10,936 nucleotides of DNA from Candidatus Aenigmatarchaeota archaeon (GTDB lineage Archaea > Aenigmatarchaeota > Aenigmatarchaeia > CG10238-14). A program made the position numbers and the translations under genes. The notes beneath the pieces were generated by a model, which saw nothing but the letters and a program-made list of their open reading frames with translations, made no database searches and was not told the origin of the DNA. Every line of letters starts with the position of its first letter. The stretch's first letter is position 1. The DNA lies in contig JAFCEW010000021.1 of assembly GCA_017608955.1 (NCBI GenBank), positions 1 to 10,936 on the forward strand, read 5' to 3'. This document shows positions 1-4,891 of the stretch, piece after piece.

Positions 1-143
1 ATATGAAATCTTTAATAGATGTTTTGATGAAAATTTCTAAGATGTTAAAAGAAAATCCTGAAATAAAAGAATTAGATTTAAATCCTGTTTTTGCATTAAA
101 AGATAAAGCAATAGTTGTTGATACAAGAATTATATGTGAGTAA
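1..143 (+). CDS. C-terminal end of probable ADP-forming acetate/acyl-CoA ligase, beta (ATP-grasp) part; 5' truncated by window
   Basis: Only the last 46 residues are present; the frame is open to the left edge, so the gene starts outside the window. The tail reads EIKELDLNPVF, then after a few residues AIVVDTRI and the stop. This matches the end of the ATP-grasp domain of ADP-forming acetyl-CoA synthetases, where an E-[LI]-D-[LI]-N-P motif is followed by a V-D-A-R-type strand. Those enzymes convert acyl-CoA, ADP and phosphate to the acid, CoA and ATP, and in archaea are a main route for making ATP from acetyl-CoA. The fragment cannot show whether the alpha and beta parts are fused. The stop codon (141-143) directly abuts the ATG of the next gene, so the two are probably cotranscribed. 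The call rests on one short conserved motif. Confidence 0.6.
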   Translation, partial: MKSLIDVLMKISKMLKENPEIKELDLNPVFALKDKAIVVDTRIICE

Positions 144-611
144 ATGCCTTCTTGGAAGATACACTTAATTTTTAATCTTATTTTTATTCCATTATTTTGG
201 AAAATTTTTCTAGGAAATCTATTCTCAGAAAATTTAATATTATTTTTCTTTTTGTTATTTCTTTATGAATTATTTTCTATATTCCCTGATATTGATACTT
301 CAAAATCAAAAATAAGAGATTACATATCTTTAATTCTAGCAGCTATAATTACAGTAATGTTTATGTTTAATATAAACATAAATTCTGTAATAATATTACC
401 ACTAGGGTTTTTGATTTTATATTTAATTTTTAAATATTTTCCTACAAAACATAGAGGATTCACACATAGTTTATGGTTTTCTGTTTTTCTACCACTTTTT
501 TTTATTATTATAATAAGAATTCTCTTTTCATTTTCTTTTTATGATGGACTTATTTATTTCATGTTCTTATTTTCTGGATATATTTTTCATATTATACTAG
601 ACAAAATCTAA
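144..611 (+). CDS. YdjM/DUF457-type membrane-bound metal-dependent hydrolase
   Basis: A 155-residue, very hydrophobic protein with about four or five membrane segments (roughly residues 8-25, 30-46, 60-78, 80-98, 112-132 and 136-152, some short). The polar residues in these segments match the YdjM (DUF457, PF04307) signature: His7 near the N-terminus, PDID at 48-51, HRGFTHS at 103-109 and GYIFHIILD at 145-153. These His and Asp residues are thought to bind metal in the membrane. The substrate is unknown; members have been linked to membrane lipid metabolism and, in bacteria, to the SOS response. The protein stops only two residues after the last conserved Asp, where many relatives continue, so it is a minimal version. 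The ATG directly follows the stop of the upstream gene, which supports cotranscription. Confident of the family, not of the role. Confidence 0.82.
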   Translation: MPSWKIHLIFNLIFIPLFWKIFLGNLFSENLILFFFLLFLYELFSIFPDIDTSKSKIRDYISLILAAIITVMFMFNININSVIILPLGFLILYLIFKYFPTKHRGFTHSLWFSVFLPLFFIIIIRILFSFSFYDGLIYFMFLFSGYIFHIILDKI

Positions 612-647
612 TAAATGTAAAAAATAATTATATTTATAGGTAATATA

Positions 648-1181
648 ATGAAAAAATTACTAATTCCATTTATTTTTATTTTGTTTTCTTCTATAGCATA
701 TGCTTGTATATCTCCAGATAAAATTCAATTTTATTATCCAATAAATATAAATGAGCTTAAAGAATCTTTGGATAACTATGATATAAATTACGAAATTGTT
801 AATGATTCTATTATAGTAAATTATAGTAATAGATATGCAATTATTGGCAATAAAAATGCTGTAACAGTTCTTTGCAGAGATCCTATGTTTGATTGTATTG
901 ATAAGAGTGAATTCGAAAGTATTATAAAAAATCTAGAAAAATGGAATGCATATGATTTATCAAAAGAAGATAAAGAAAATATTGCTTCTTTGTTTAAAAG
1001 AAATGTAATTATAAGAAAAATAGATAGAACCGCTATATGGGGATTCAAAATAAAAAATCTTTTATCAAGATATATAGGAAATTTCCTTTGTATAAATTAT
1101 GAAGAAATACAAGAATGTAAAGGTGTTTGGTGTAGTTCAATAGAATTTAGTGGAAAAGCTTGTCCTATTACAAAATGTTAA
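648..1181 (+). CDS. Secreted cysteine-rich protein of unknown function
   Basis: The 177-residue product starts with a clear signal peptide: MKK, a hydrophobic core, then AYA before Cys20, which fits a signal peptidase I site. The cysteine is not in a convincing lipobox (SIAYAC), so a lipoprotein is less likely. The mature part has eight cysteines, four of them in the last 28 residues, consistent with disulfides outside the cell. I recognise no domain. It has mixed alpha/beta-looking composition and no other membrane segment. An AGG (638-640) lies seven bases before the ATG and may act as a ribosome binding site. The gene follows the YdjM-like gene by 36 bases and may be cotranscribed with it. 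Codon use and AT content match the neighbours. Confidence 0.75.
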   Translation: MKKLLIPFIFILFSSIAYACISPDKIQFYYPININELKESLDNYDINYEIVNDSIIVNYSNRYAIIGNKNAVTVLCRDPMFDCIDKSEFESIIKNLEKWNAYDLSKEDKENIASLFKRNVIIRKIDRTAIWGFKIKNLLSRYIGNFLCINYEEIQECKGVWCSSIEFSGKACPITKC

Positions 1182-1189
1182 ATTATCGA

Positions 1190-1203
1190 TAACTTTATTA
1201 ATA
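1190..1203 (+). promoter_or_regulatory. Probable TATA box for the UPF0316 gene
   Basis: An AACTTTATTAATA-like element is centred about 27 bases before the ATG at 1224. This is the spacing expected for an archaeal TATA box driving a nearly leaderless transcript, and no Shine-Dalgarno-like sequence precedes this ATG. In so AT-rich a background, position is better evidence than sequence. Confidence 0.4.
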
Positions 1204-1223
1204 CTAGCAAGATAATTTATGGA

Positions 1224-1823
1224 ATGGATTTTACAATTCTTGCAAATTTTATGAATTCAGATATATACTCATGGGTAGTCCTACCTATTTTGATTTTTCT
1301 TATAAGAATATGTGATGTTAGTCTGGGCACCATTCGTGTAATATTTATTTCCAGGGGAATGAAATTGATAGCACCAATTCTTGGTTTTTTTGAGGTATCA
1401 ATCTGGCTTCTCGCAATGAGGCAGCTCATTACAAATTTGAGCAATCCAATTTATTTTCTTGCTTATGCTCTTGGTTTTACAATGGGAACTTATGTAGGCA
1501 TGTATATTGAAAATAAATTATCTATAGGGACTGTGATTATTAGAATTATTACTAGAAACAAGCCATATAGATTAATAAGAGCACTTAGAAAAGCAAAATA
1601 TAGAGTGACTGTTTCAGATGCCAAAGGTGCTAAAGGACATGTAAAAATAATATTTACTGTAACAAGACGTCAAAAAATTAAAGATGTTGTTAAGATTATT
1701 AAAACTCTTAATCCAAATGCATTTTATTCTATTGAAGATATAAGATATGCTTATGACAAAAAAATAGGTTCGAATAATAGAAAAAGAAATTTTTCTAAAT
1801 TTTTTGGATTATATCGTAGATGA
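1224..1823 (+). CDS. UPF0316 membrane protein (DUF5698 + DUF2179)
   Basis: A 199-residue integral membrane protein. Residues about 15-110 hold three membrane segments and the UPF0316 hallmark stretch around IRICDVSLGTIR (27-38), ISRG (42-45), LGFFEVSIWLLA (53-64) and the glycine-rich helix GFTMGTYVGMYIE (84-96). This corresponds to DUF5698. Residues about 113-178 form the soluble DUF2179 domain, an alpha/beta fold possibly binding a small ligand; a role in ion or metabolite transport or sensing has been suggested but not established. The tail (180-199) is strongly basic. The first half of the gene uses codons such as CTG, GGC, ACC, CTC and AGG that are rare in the flanking genes, which may mark acquisition from another lineage, since the family is widespread in bacteria. 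The nearby ATG at 1219 is in another frame. Confidence 0.88.
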   Translation: MDFTILANFMNSDIYSWVVLPILIFLIRICDVSLGTIRVIFISRGMKLIAPILGFFEVSIWLLAMRQLITNLSNPIYFLAYALGFTMGTYVGMYIENKLSIGTVIIRIITRNKPYRLIRALRKAKYRVTVSDAKGAKGHVKIIFTVTRRQKIKDVVKIIKTLNPNAFYSIEDIRYAYDKKIGSNNRKRNFSKFFGLYRR

Positions 1824-1825
1824 AA

Positions 1826-1835
1826 TATTAAAATA
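1826..1835 (+). promoter_or_regulatory. TATA box of the C/D sRNA gene
   Basis: The sequence TATTAAAATA is centred about 26 bases upstream of the first base of the terminal stem at 1856. That is the canonical distance from an archaeal TATA box to the transcription start. No protein start follows on the plus strand, so the element is best explained as the promoter of the sRNA. Confidence 0.6.
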
Positions 1836-1855
1836 CTTTCACTCTAACAATTAAT

Positions 1856-1924
1856 TGGCGGCAATGATTATACCGTTCCAGAATGATACAAAGATGACTA
1901 GCGATGGTAGCTAATGAGCCGCCA
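1856..1924 (+). ncRNA. C/D box sRNA with variant boxes (2'-O-methylation guide)
   Basis: A 69-base RNA bounded by a perfect 7-bp stem, TGGCGGC (1856-1862) with GCCGCCA (1918-1924), very GC-rich for this region. Inside, the parts fit an archaeal C/D sRNA: C box AUGAUUA (1864-1870), 12-nt guide (1871-1882), D' box AUGA (1883-1886), 7-nt spacer, C' box AUGACUA (1894-1900), 13-nt guide (1901-1913) and D box AUGA (1914-1917). The three unpaired bases AAU (1863-1865) followed by G1866-A1917 and A1867-G1916 pairs form a standard kink-turn beside the stem. The consensus boxes are RUGAUGA and CUGA. Here the G of the C box is U and the C of the D box is A in both kink-turns, so the normal G-C pair becomes U-A each time. 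Such RNAs bind L7Ae, Nop5 and fibrillarin. Guide targets would contain UCUGGAACGGUA and UAGCUACCAUCGC. I did not identify the target RNAs. Confidence 0.7.
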
Positions 1925-1929
1925 TATAA

Positions 1930-2184
1930 TTATCTTCGTCTTTTTCTCTTCTTTTTATCAGAAATAGCATCATAAGATATTTTTCTAGTATGTAATTTTT
2001 CCCTCTTTTTTATTTCATGTGTAATAAAACCAGCAATTTTATTTCTAACAGTTTTCGATTGTATATCAATTAATTCATTAATTAATTCTTTATTTTTTTC
2101 ATAATCAAGACTAAACTTATCTGGATATTGATCAATAAGATCATTTCCGACATTTCTAATAAACATATTTTTAATTCTGCCCAT
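1930..2184 (-). CDS. rps17e: Ribosomal protein S17e (eS17)
   Basis: The 84-residue product begins MGRIKNMFIRNVGNDLIDQY and continues with YPDKFSLDYEKNK and RNKIAGFIT, the conserved core of archaeal and eukaryotic S17e, a small-subunit protein. The basic tail KKRKRRR is lineage-specific. The frame is open to an earlier ATG at 2202, which would add six residues, but the family starts at MGRI. The best TATA element (2209-2216) also places the transcript start near 2186, downstream of that earlier codon, so 2184 is chosen. The gene stands alone on the minus strand, converges with the C/D sRNA ending six bases away, and is divergent from the small membrane protein gene. Its T-rich complement beyond the sRNA may help end the sRNA transcript. 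Confidence 0.93.
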   Translation of the reverse strand: MGRIKNMFIRNVGNDLIDQYPDKFSLDYEKNKELINELIDIQSKTVRNKIAGFITHEIKKREKLHTRKISYDAISDKKKRKRRR

Positions 2185-2208
2185 AATACATCTTATCGAC
2201 ATTATAGA

Positions 2209-2216
2209 CTTTATAG
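2209..2216 (-). promoter_or_regulatory. TATA box of rps17e
   Basis: On the minus strand the element reads CTATAAAG, preceded by a TTTTTAAA stretch. Its centre is about 28 bases before the ATG at 2184, predicting an almost leaderless mRNA. This decides the start codon, because the in-frame ATG at 2202 would lie outside the transcript. Confidence 0.5.
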
Positions 2217-2266
2217 TTTAAAAATTTGTTGATTTTTTGGGAATTTAAACTGAAATATTTGAACTT

Positions 2267-2277
2267 CTATAAATAAT
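2267..2277 (+). promoter_or_regulatory. TATA box of the small membrane protein gene
   Basis: CTATAAATAAT lies about 39 bases before the ATG at 2311, giving an expected start near 2298 and a leader of about 13 bases. The two intervening ATGs (2291, 2301) are out of frame. Confidence 0.45.
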
Positions 2278-2310
2278 AATATAAAAAATAATGAGAATTC
2301 ATGATTATTT

Positions 2311-2568
2311 ATGACCAGAAAAATACCATATATAGTTGGAGAAATACTGGGCTCATCAGCTACATTATTTCTAAATACTCTTTATAATCGTCTTAATCAT
2401 ATAAATTTATCTGAAAATATTATTTATGCACTTATTGGAGGACTTATTTTTGGTGCACCTATAGGTCATTATCTCAGACATAAATTTTATCCATATAAAG
2501 AAATAAGGGTAGAAAATATATCAGAGGAAAAAATAGCTAGATTACAGAGATTATATAAAAAACGATAA
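2311..2568 (+). CDS. Small predicted membrane protein of unknown function
   Basis: An 85-residue basic protein. It has a moderately hydrophobic stretch at residues about 6-26, then a clear glycine-rich membrane segment at about 37-55 (NIIYALIGGLIFGAPIGHYL) and a charged cytoplasmic-looking tail ending in KKR. I recognise no family. It has its own plausible promoter and codon use like its neighbours, and it fills the gap between two essential genes, so I take it as a real gene. The 64 bases that follow hold the primase promoter. Confidence 0.6.
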   Translation: MTRKIPYIVGEILGSSATLFLNTLYNRLNHINLSENIIYALIGGLIFGAPIGHYLRHKFYPYKEIRVENISEEKIARLQRLYKKR

Positions 2569-2598
2569 AATAGAAAATAACATCCTATAGTAGTAACA

Positions 2599-2610
2599 TT
2601 ATTTAAAATT
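2599..2610 (+). promoter_or_regulatory. TATA box of the primase gene
   Basis: TTATTTAAAATT is centred about 28 bases before the ATG at 2633, fitting a leaderless transcript. This favours the ATG at 2633 over the in-frame ATG at 2654. Confidence 0.5.
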
Positions 2611-2632
2611 CTTTTAATTATAATAAATCAAT

Positions 2633-3373
2633 ATGAGAAATTTTTCTTTAATAATGGATTATTATTCCAGAGAAGATGTACAAAAAGCTATTTTAGAAGC
2701 ATCTAAAAATAGAGAAATAGTAGGAATATATGAAAATGGAAATTTTGGGAAAAGACCTAATATAATACAATACCAAGATGATATTTTACAAATGGTTAAA
2801 TCTGGCATGATATCTTTTCATGGTTCTGTTGAAAGATGGTCTAATCCAATGTTATTAAGGTCAGGAATGCTTCCTCAAGAACAAGATAAATTAAGAATAG
2901 GATGGGATTTAATACTAGATCCTGATTGTTCTAATTTTGAAATAGGAAAAATAGCTGTAAAAACTATAGCAGAGGCTTTGAAAGATCATGGGATTAAATC
3001 ATATTATATAAAATTAACTGGTGGAAAAGGATTTCATATAGGCATACCGTTTGAGGCATTTCCTAAAACAATAAATTCAAAGCCAATAGAAAATTTATAT
3101 CCTGAATTACCAAGGAAAATAATACTATACCTAAAGGATTATATCAGAGAACAATTAAAAGAAAATATTCTTGCTTTTGATGATCCGTTATCAATAGCAG
3201 AGAGGATAAAAAAACCAATAGGAGAAATAATAGATCAAGATGGATTAGATCCATTTAAAGTTGTAGAAATAGATCCTATGATGGCAAATCCAAGACATAT
3301 GTTTCGTTTACCATATTCATTACATGAAGAAACATTGCTTGTGAGTTTGCCAATTTCTCTTTCCCAGGTTTGA
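2633..3373 (+). CDS. priS: DNA primase catalytic (PriS-type) domain, N-terminal part of a frameshifted fused primase
   Basis: This 246-residue frame is the catalytic domain of an archaeal-eukaryotic primase, which makes the primers for DNA replication. Visible motifs in order: YYSREDVQ (10-17), FGKRPN (38-43), the metal-binding motif LILDPD with Asp96 and Asp98, the GGKGFHIG motif (130-137) with His135, the third acidic residue Asp214, and RLPYSLH (225-231). In classical PriS the last motif reads RxPxSLHxKTG; here it is HEET with Glu233 instead of the triphosphate-binding Lys, and Leu instead of Gly. The frame stops 15 residues after His231 in the middle of a conserved strand, and the remaining protein continues in the +1 frame with the PriL domain (3366-3785). 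The pair resembles the single-chain primase of Nanoarchaeum. It heads the primase-GINS-L44e-S27e neighbourhood. Confidence 0.85.
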   Translation: MRNFSLIMDYYSREDVQKAILEASKNREIVGIYENGNFGKRPNIIQYQDDILQMVKSGMISFHGSVERWSNPMLLRSGMLPQEQDKLRIGWDLILDPDCSNFEIGKIAVKTIAEALKDHGIKSYYIKLTGGKGFHIGIPFEAFPKTINSKPIENLYPELPRKIILYLKDYIREQLKENILAFDDPLSIAERIKKPIGEIIDQDGLDPFKVVEIDPMMANPRHMFRLPYSLHEETLLVSLPISLSQV

Positions 3374-3374
3374 A
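3359..3374 (+). other. +1 frameshift point between primase domains
   Basis: The upstream frame reads L-S-Q-V-stop, with codons ctt tcc cag gtt tga. The next frame gives R-F-E-T-H and continues without a stop into the PriL domain. Two explanations fit. One extra C in the CCC at 3363-3365 would arise by mutation or a base-calling error; removing it gives L-S-R-F-E. Alternatively, GUU UGA A could act as a +1 slippery site, the P-site tRNA moving to UUU and the next codon becoming GAA. The second layout is the same as the CUU UGA C site of bacterial RF2, and an AGG precedes it directly. Confidence 0.75.
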
Positions 3375-3785
3375 ACACATAAAAAAGAAGAAAAGAAAAT
3401 AGAATATCTTGGTCCAAAAAGAAAGATAAGAGAAATCCCAAAAAAATATTTCTCACCATGTATTATAAAAACTCTTCAAGGATTGCAAGACGGAAGAAAA
3501 AGATCATTATTTATTCTTATAACATATTTGAAAAACATGGGATGGAGCTGGGAAAAACTAGAAGACGAAATAATGAAATGGAATTCTAAAAATATACCAC
3601 CATTACAAGAGAATTATATTCGTACACAAATAAGATGGCATAAAAGACAGCCAAAAAATATCTTGCCCCCAAATTGTGACAATAACAATTTTTATAAAAG
3701 TATTGGGACATGTGTCAAAGACAATTATTGTAGAAACTTGAAAAATCCTATAAACTATGCATTCAGAAAAATGAAAAAGAAATAA
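3366..3785 (+). CDS. priL: PriL C-terminal iron-sulfur domain, C-terminal part of the frameshifted fused primase
   Basis: About 139 residues read in the +1 frame relative to the PriS domain. After a charged linker (RFETHKKEEKK, then GPKRK) comes the C-terminal domain of the primase large subunit. It shows SPC (Cys codon 3459), DGRKRSLFILITYLKNMGWSWEKL (around 3489-3563), a helix ending QIRWHKRQ, PPNC (Cys codon 3675), GTC (3711) and NYC (3729), then NPINYAF. The four cysteines match the ligands of the 4Fe-4S cluster that PriL needs for primer initiation. The rest of PriL is absent, as in the fused Nanoarchaeum enzyme. On its own the piece could start only at a TTG (3483), which would remove the first cysteine, so it is not likely an independent gene. 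Joined to the upstream frame it gives about 382 residues. Confidence 0.8.
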   Translation, partial: RFETHKKEEKKIEYLGPKRKIREIPKKYFSPCIIKTLQGLQDGRKRSLFILITYLKNMGWSWEKLEDEIMKWNSKNIPPLQENYIRTQIRWHKRQPKNILPPNCDNNNFYKSIGTCVKDNYCRNLKNPINYAFRKMKKK

Positions 3786-3791
3786 AATTTA

Positions 3792-3802
3792 CATATTTTA
3801 AG
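3792..3802 (+). promoter_or_regulatory. TATA box of the GINS-rpl44e-rps27e operon
   Basis: CATATTTTAAG is centred about 28 bases before the ATG at 3825, predicting a leaderless mRNA. GINS and the two ribosomal genes could thus be transcribed apart from the primase. Confidence 0.4.
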
Positions 3803-3824
3803 TTTCATTTATAATTGTATTATT

Positions 3825-4370
3825 ATGTCTGAAGATACAATTACATATGAATTTATAAGAGAAATCCATCGTCAAGAACAAAGAGAGTCAAGTCTGTCAA
3901 AATTGCCAGATGATTTTCTAGAAAAAGTCAATGCATACATTGAACAAAAAGAAAAATTATTGGGTACAAAAAAGGATAAGCAGGTTTCTCAGGAAATAGA
4001 TAATGCAAAAAGGCTCTTGGAAAGTATTTTTAATAGAAGAGAAACAAAAATAATAAACCATGCAATTTTAACAAGCAGAACCGATATTCCTATTGAAAAT
4101 TTAACAAAAGAAGAAGAGGAACTGTTCTATAGTATAGTAGACATATTAAAAAAGAGAAGGGAAAAAGTTTTAAATCTGTTCTTTAAAAGAAGTAAAGAAG
4201 AAAAAAAATCTGAAGATAATTCAGATCTAGAAGAATTAGAATTTACAGAAGATATTCCAGAGTTTGTTGGTATTGATTTAAAAAAATATGGTCCATTCGA
4301 AAAAGGACAAAAAGCAAAAATACCAAAGCAAAATGCAGAATTATTTAAAAAAGTTGGAAAAGCAAGGTGA
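3825..4370 (+). CDS. gins15: GINS complex protein, Gins51/Gins15 type (Sld5/Psf1-like)
   Basis: The 181-residue protein has the archaeal Gins51 layout. A helical A domain (about 1-125) contains the LPDDFLEKVNAYI helix (22-34) and SILF-like helices with TKEEEELFYSIVDILKKRREKVLNL (about 94-118). A charged linker (about 120-138) follows, then a small beta B domain at the C-terminus, with EDIPEFVGIDLKKYGPFEKG (142-161) and IPKQNAELFKKVGKA. GINS links the MCM helicase to Cdc45/GAN and primase at the replication fork. The position directly after primase and before rpl44e and rps27e is a conserved archaeal arrangement and supports the call. The gene ends in AAGGTGA, which also serves as the ribosome binding site of rpl44e. 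Its own promoter appears to lie just upstream. Confidence 0.88.
   Translation: MSEDTITYEFIREIHRQEQRESSLSKLPDDFLEKVNAYIEQKEKLLGTKKDKQVSQEIDNAKRLLESIFNRRETKIINHAILTSRTDIPIENLTKEEEELFYSIVDILKKRREKVLNLFFKRSKEEKKSEDNSDLEELEFTEDIPEFVGIDLKKYGPFEKGQKAKIPKQNAELFKKVGKAR
4365..4370 (+). promoter_or_regulatory. Shine-Dalgarno site of rpl44e
   Basis: AGGTGA overlaps the GINS stop codon and lies six bases before the rpl44e ATG. Genes at the head of transcripts here seem mostly leaderless, so this site marks rpl44e as an internal operon gene that may be translationally coupled to GINS. Confidence 0.7.
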
Positions 4371-4376
4371 AAATAA

Positions 4377-4658
4377 ATGAAAATGCCAAAGACAGTTAAA
4401 ATATATTGTCCATATTGTAAAAAGCATACAGAACATACTGTAGAGCAATCAAAGAAAAGACAAAGAAGGACATTAGCACAAGGGCAAAGAAGATATCTAA
4501 GAATTTTAAAAGGTTATGGTAGTTTTCCAAGGCCAAAGCCAGATCACGAAAAACCAACAAAAAAACAAGACTTGAGATATAAATGTACTGTATGTGGAAA
4601 AAAACATACTAAAGGAAAAGGATTTAGAGCAAAGAAATTTCAAATAGTTAAGGTGTAA
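4377..4658 (+). CDS. rpl44e: Ribosomal protein L44e (eL42)
   Basis: A 93-residue large-subunit zinc protein. It begins MKMPK, has two zinc-binding pairs at Cys11/Cys14 and Cys70/Cys73, and carries the family core GQRRYLRILKGYGSFPRPKP (36-55) and KPTKKQDLRYKC (59-70), ending KGKGFRAKKFQIVKV. Length and motifs are full. L44e sits at the ribosomal E site. The ATG is set by the preceding AGGTGA; a second in-frame ATG two codons on (4383) is less well spaced. Linked to GINS upstream and rps27e downstream by two bases. Confidence 0.96.
   Translation: MKMPKTVKIYCPYCKKHTEHTVEQSKKRQRRTLAQGQRRYLRILKGYGSFPRPKPDHEKPTKKQDLRYKCTVCGKKHTKGKGFRAKKFQIVKV
4651..4655 (+). promoter_or_regulatory. Shine-Dalgarno site of rps27e
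   Basis: AGGTG sits within the last codons of rpl44e, five bases before the rps27e ATG at 4661, which indicates coupled translation inside the operon. Confidence 0.65.
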
Positions 4659-4660
4659 GA

Positions 4661-4852
4661 ATGAGAAGAACAATACATCAAAAGAAAGAGTCAAAATTTC
4701 TAAAAGTTATATGTCCTAAATGTAAAAATGAGCAAATAATTTTTAATAAAGCATCTACAAAAGTAAAATGTTTAGTTTGCGGTAATATATTAGCAGAAAA
4801 TACAGGAGGAAAATCTATAATAAAAGCTAAAATTGTGAAAGTTCTTGGTTAA
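4661..4852 (+). CDS. rps27e: Ribosomal protein S27e (eS27)
   Basis: The 63-residue product has the single zinc ribbon of archaeal S27e: Cys18/Cys21 (VICPKC) and Cys37/Cys40 (VKCLVC), followed by G-N-I-L and the tail ENTGGKSIIKAKIVKVLG. It belongs to the small subunit. Length is normal for archaea. It is the third gene of the GINS-rpl44e-rps27e operon. In many archaea aIF2-alpha and nop10 follow here; in this genome they do not, and a separate lipoprotein gene with its own promoter begins 39 bases later. Confidence 0.95.
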   Translation: MRRTIHQKKESKFLKVICPKCKNEQIIFNKASTKVKCLVCGNILAENTGGKSIIKAKIVKVLG

Positions 4853-4859
4853 TAAAAAA

Positions 4860-4869
4860 TTTAAAAATA
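4860..4869 (+). promoter_or_regulatory. TATA box of the lipoprotein gene
   Basis: TTTAAAAATA is centred about 27 bases before the ATG at 4892, fitting a leaderless transcript and a break in the operon after rps27e. Confidence 0.5.
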
Positions 4870-4891
4870 ATATTATTCTCAATAATTAATA

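Noticed and set aside
821..1048. Antisense open frame with hydrophobic stretches inside the secreted cysteine-rich gene
   Set aside because: A shadow frame typical of AT-rich DNA: no promoter, ribosome site or recognisable motif.
1856..1924. tRNA-like gene, because of a 7-bp terminal stem and a length near 70
   Set aside because: There is no T-loop GTTCRA-type sequence, no D-arm and no anticodon arm. The box and kink-turn layout explains the sequence much better.
1856..1924. Intrinsic terminator or mobile element ends formed by the GGCGGC/GCCGCC inverted repeat
   Set aside because: The loop is too long (55 bases), no T-run follows directly, and there is no transposase or target duplication nearby.
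2185..2202. Six-residue N-terminal extension of S17e from ATG 2202
   Set aside because: The family starts MGRI and the best TATA box predicts transcription to begin downstream of 2202.
3483..3785. Independent 100-residue gene from a TTG start
   Set aside because: The protein is the rear part of the PriL iron-sulfur domain. Starting at 3483 would drop the first cluster cysteine (codon 3459), and there is no ribosome binding site.
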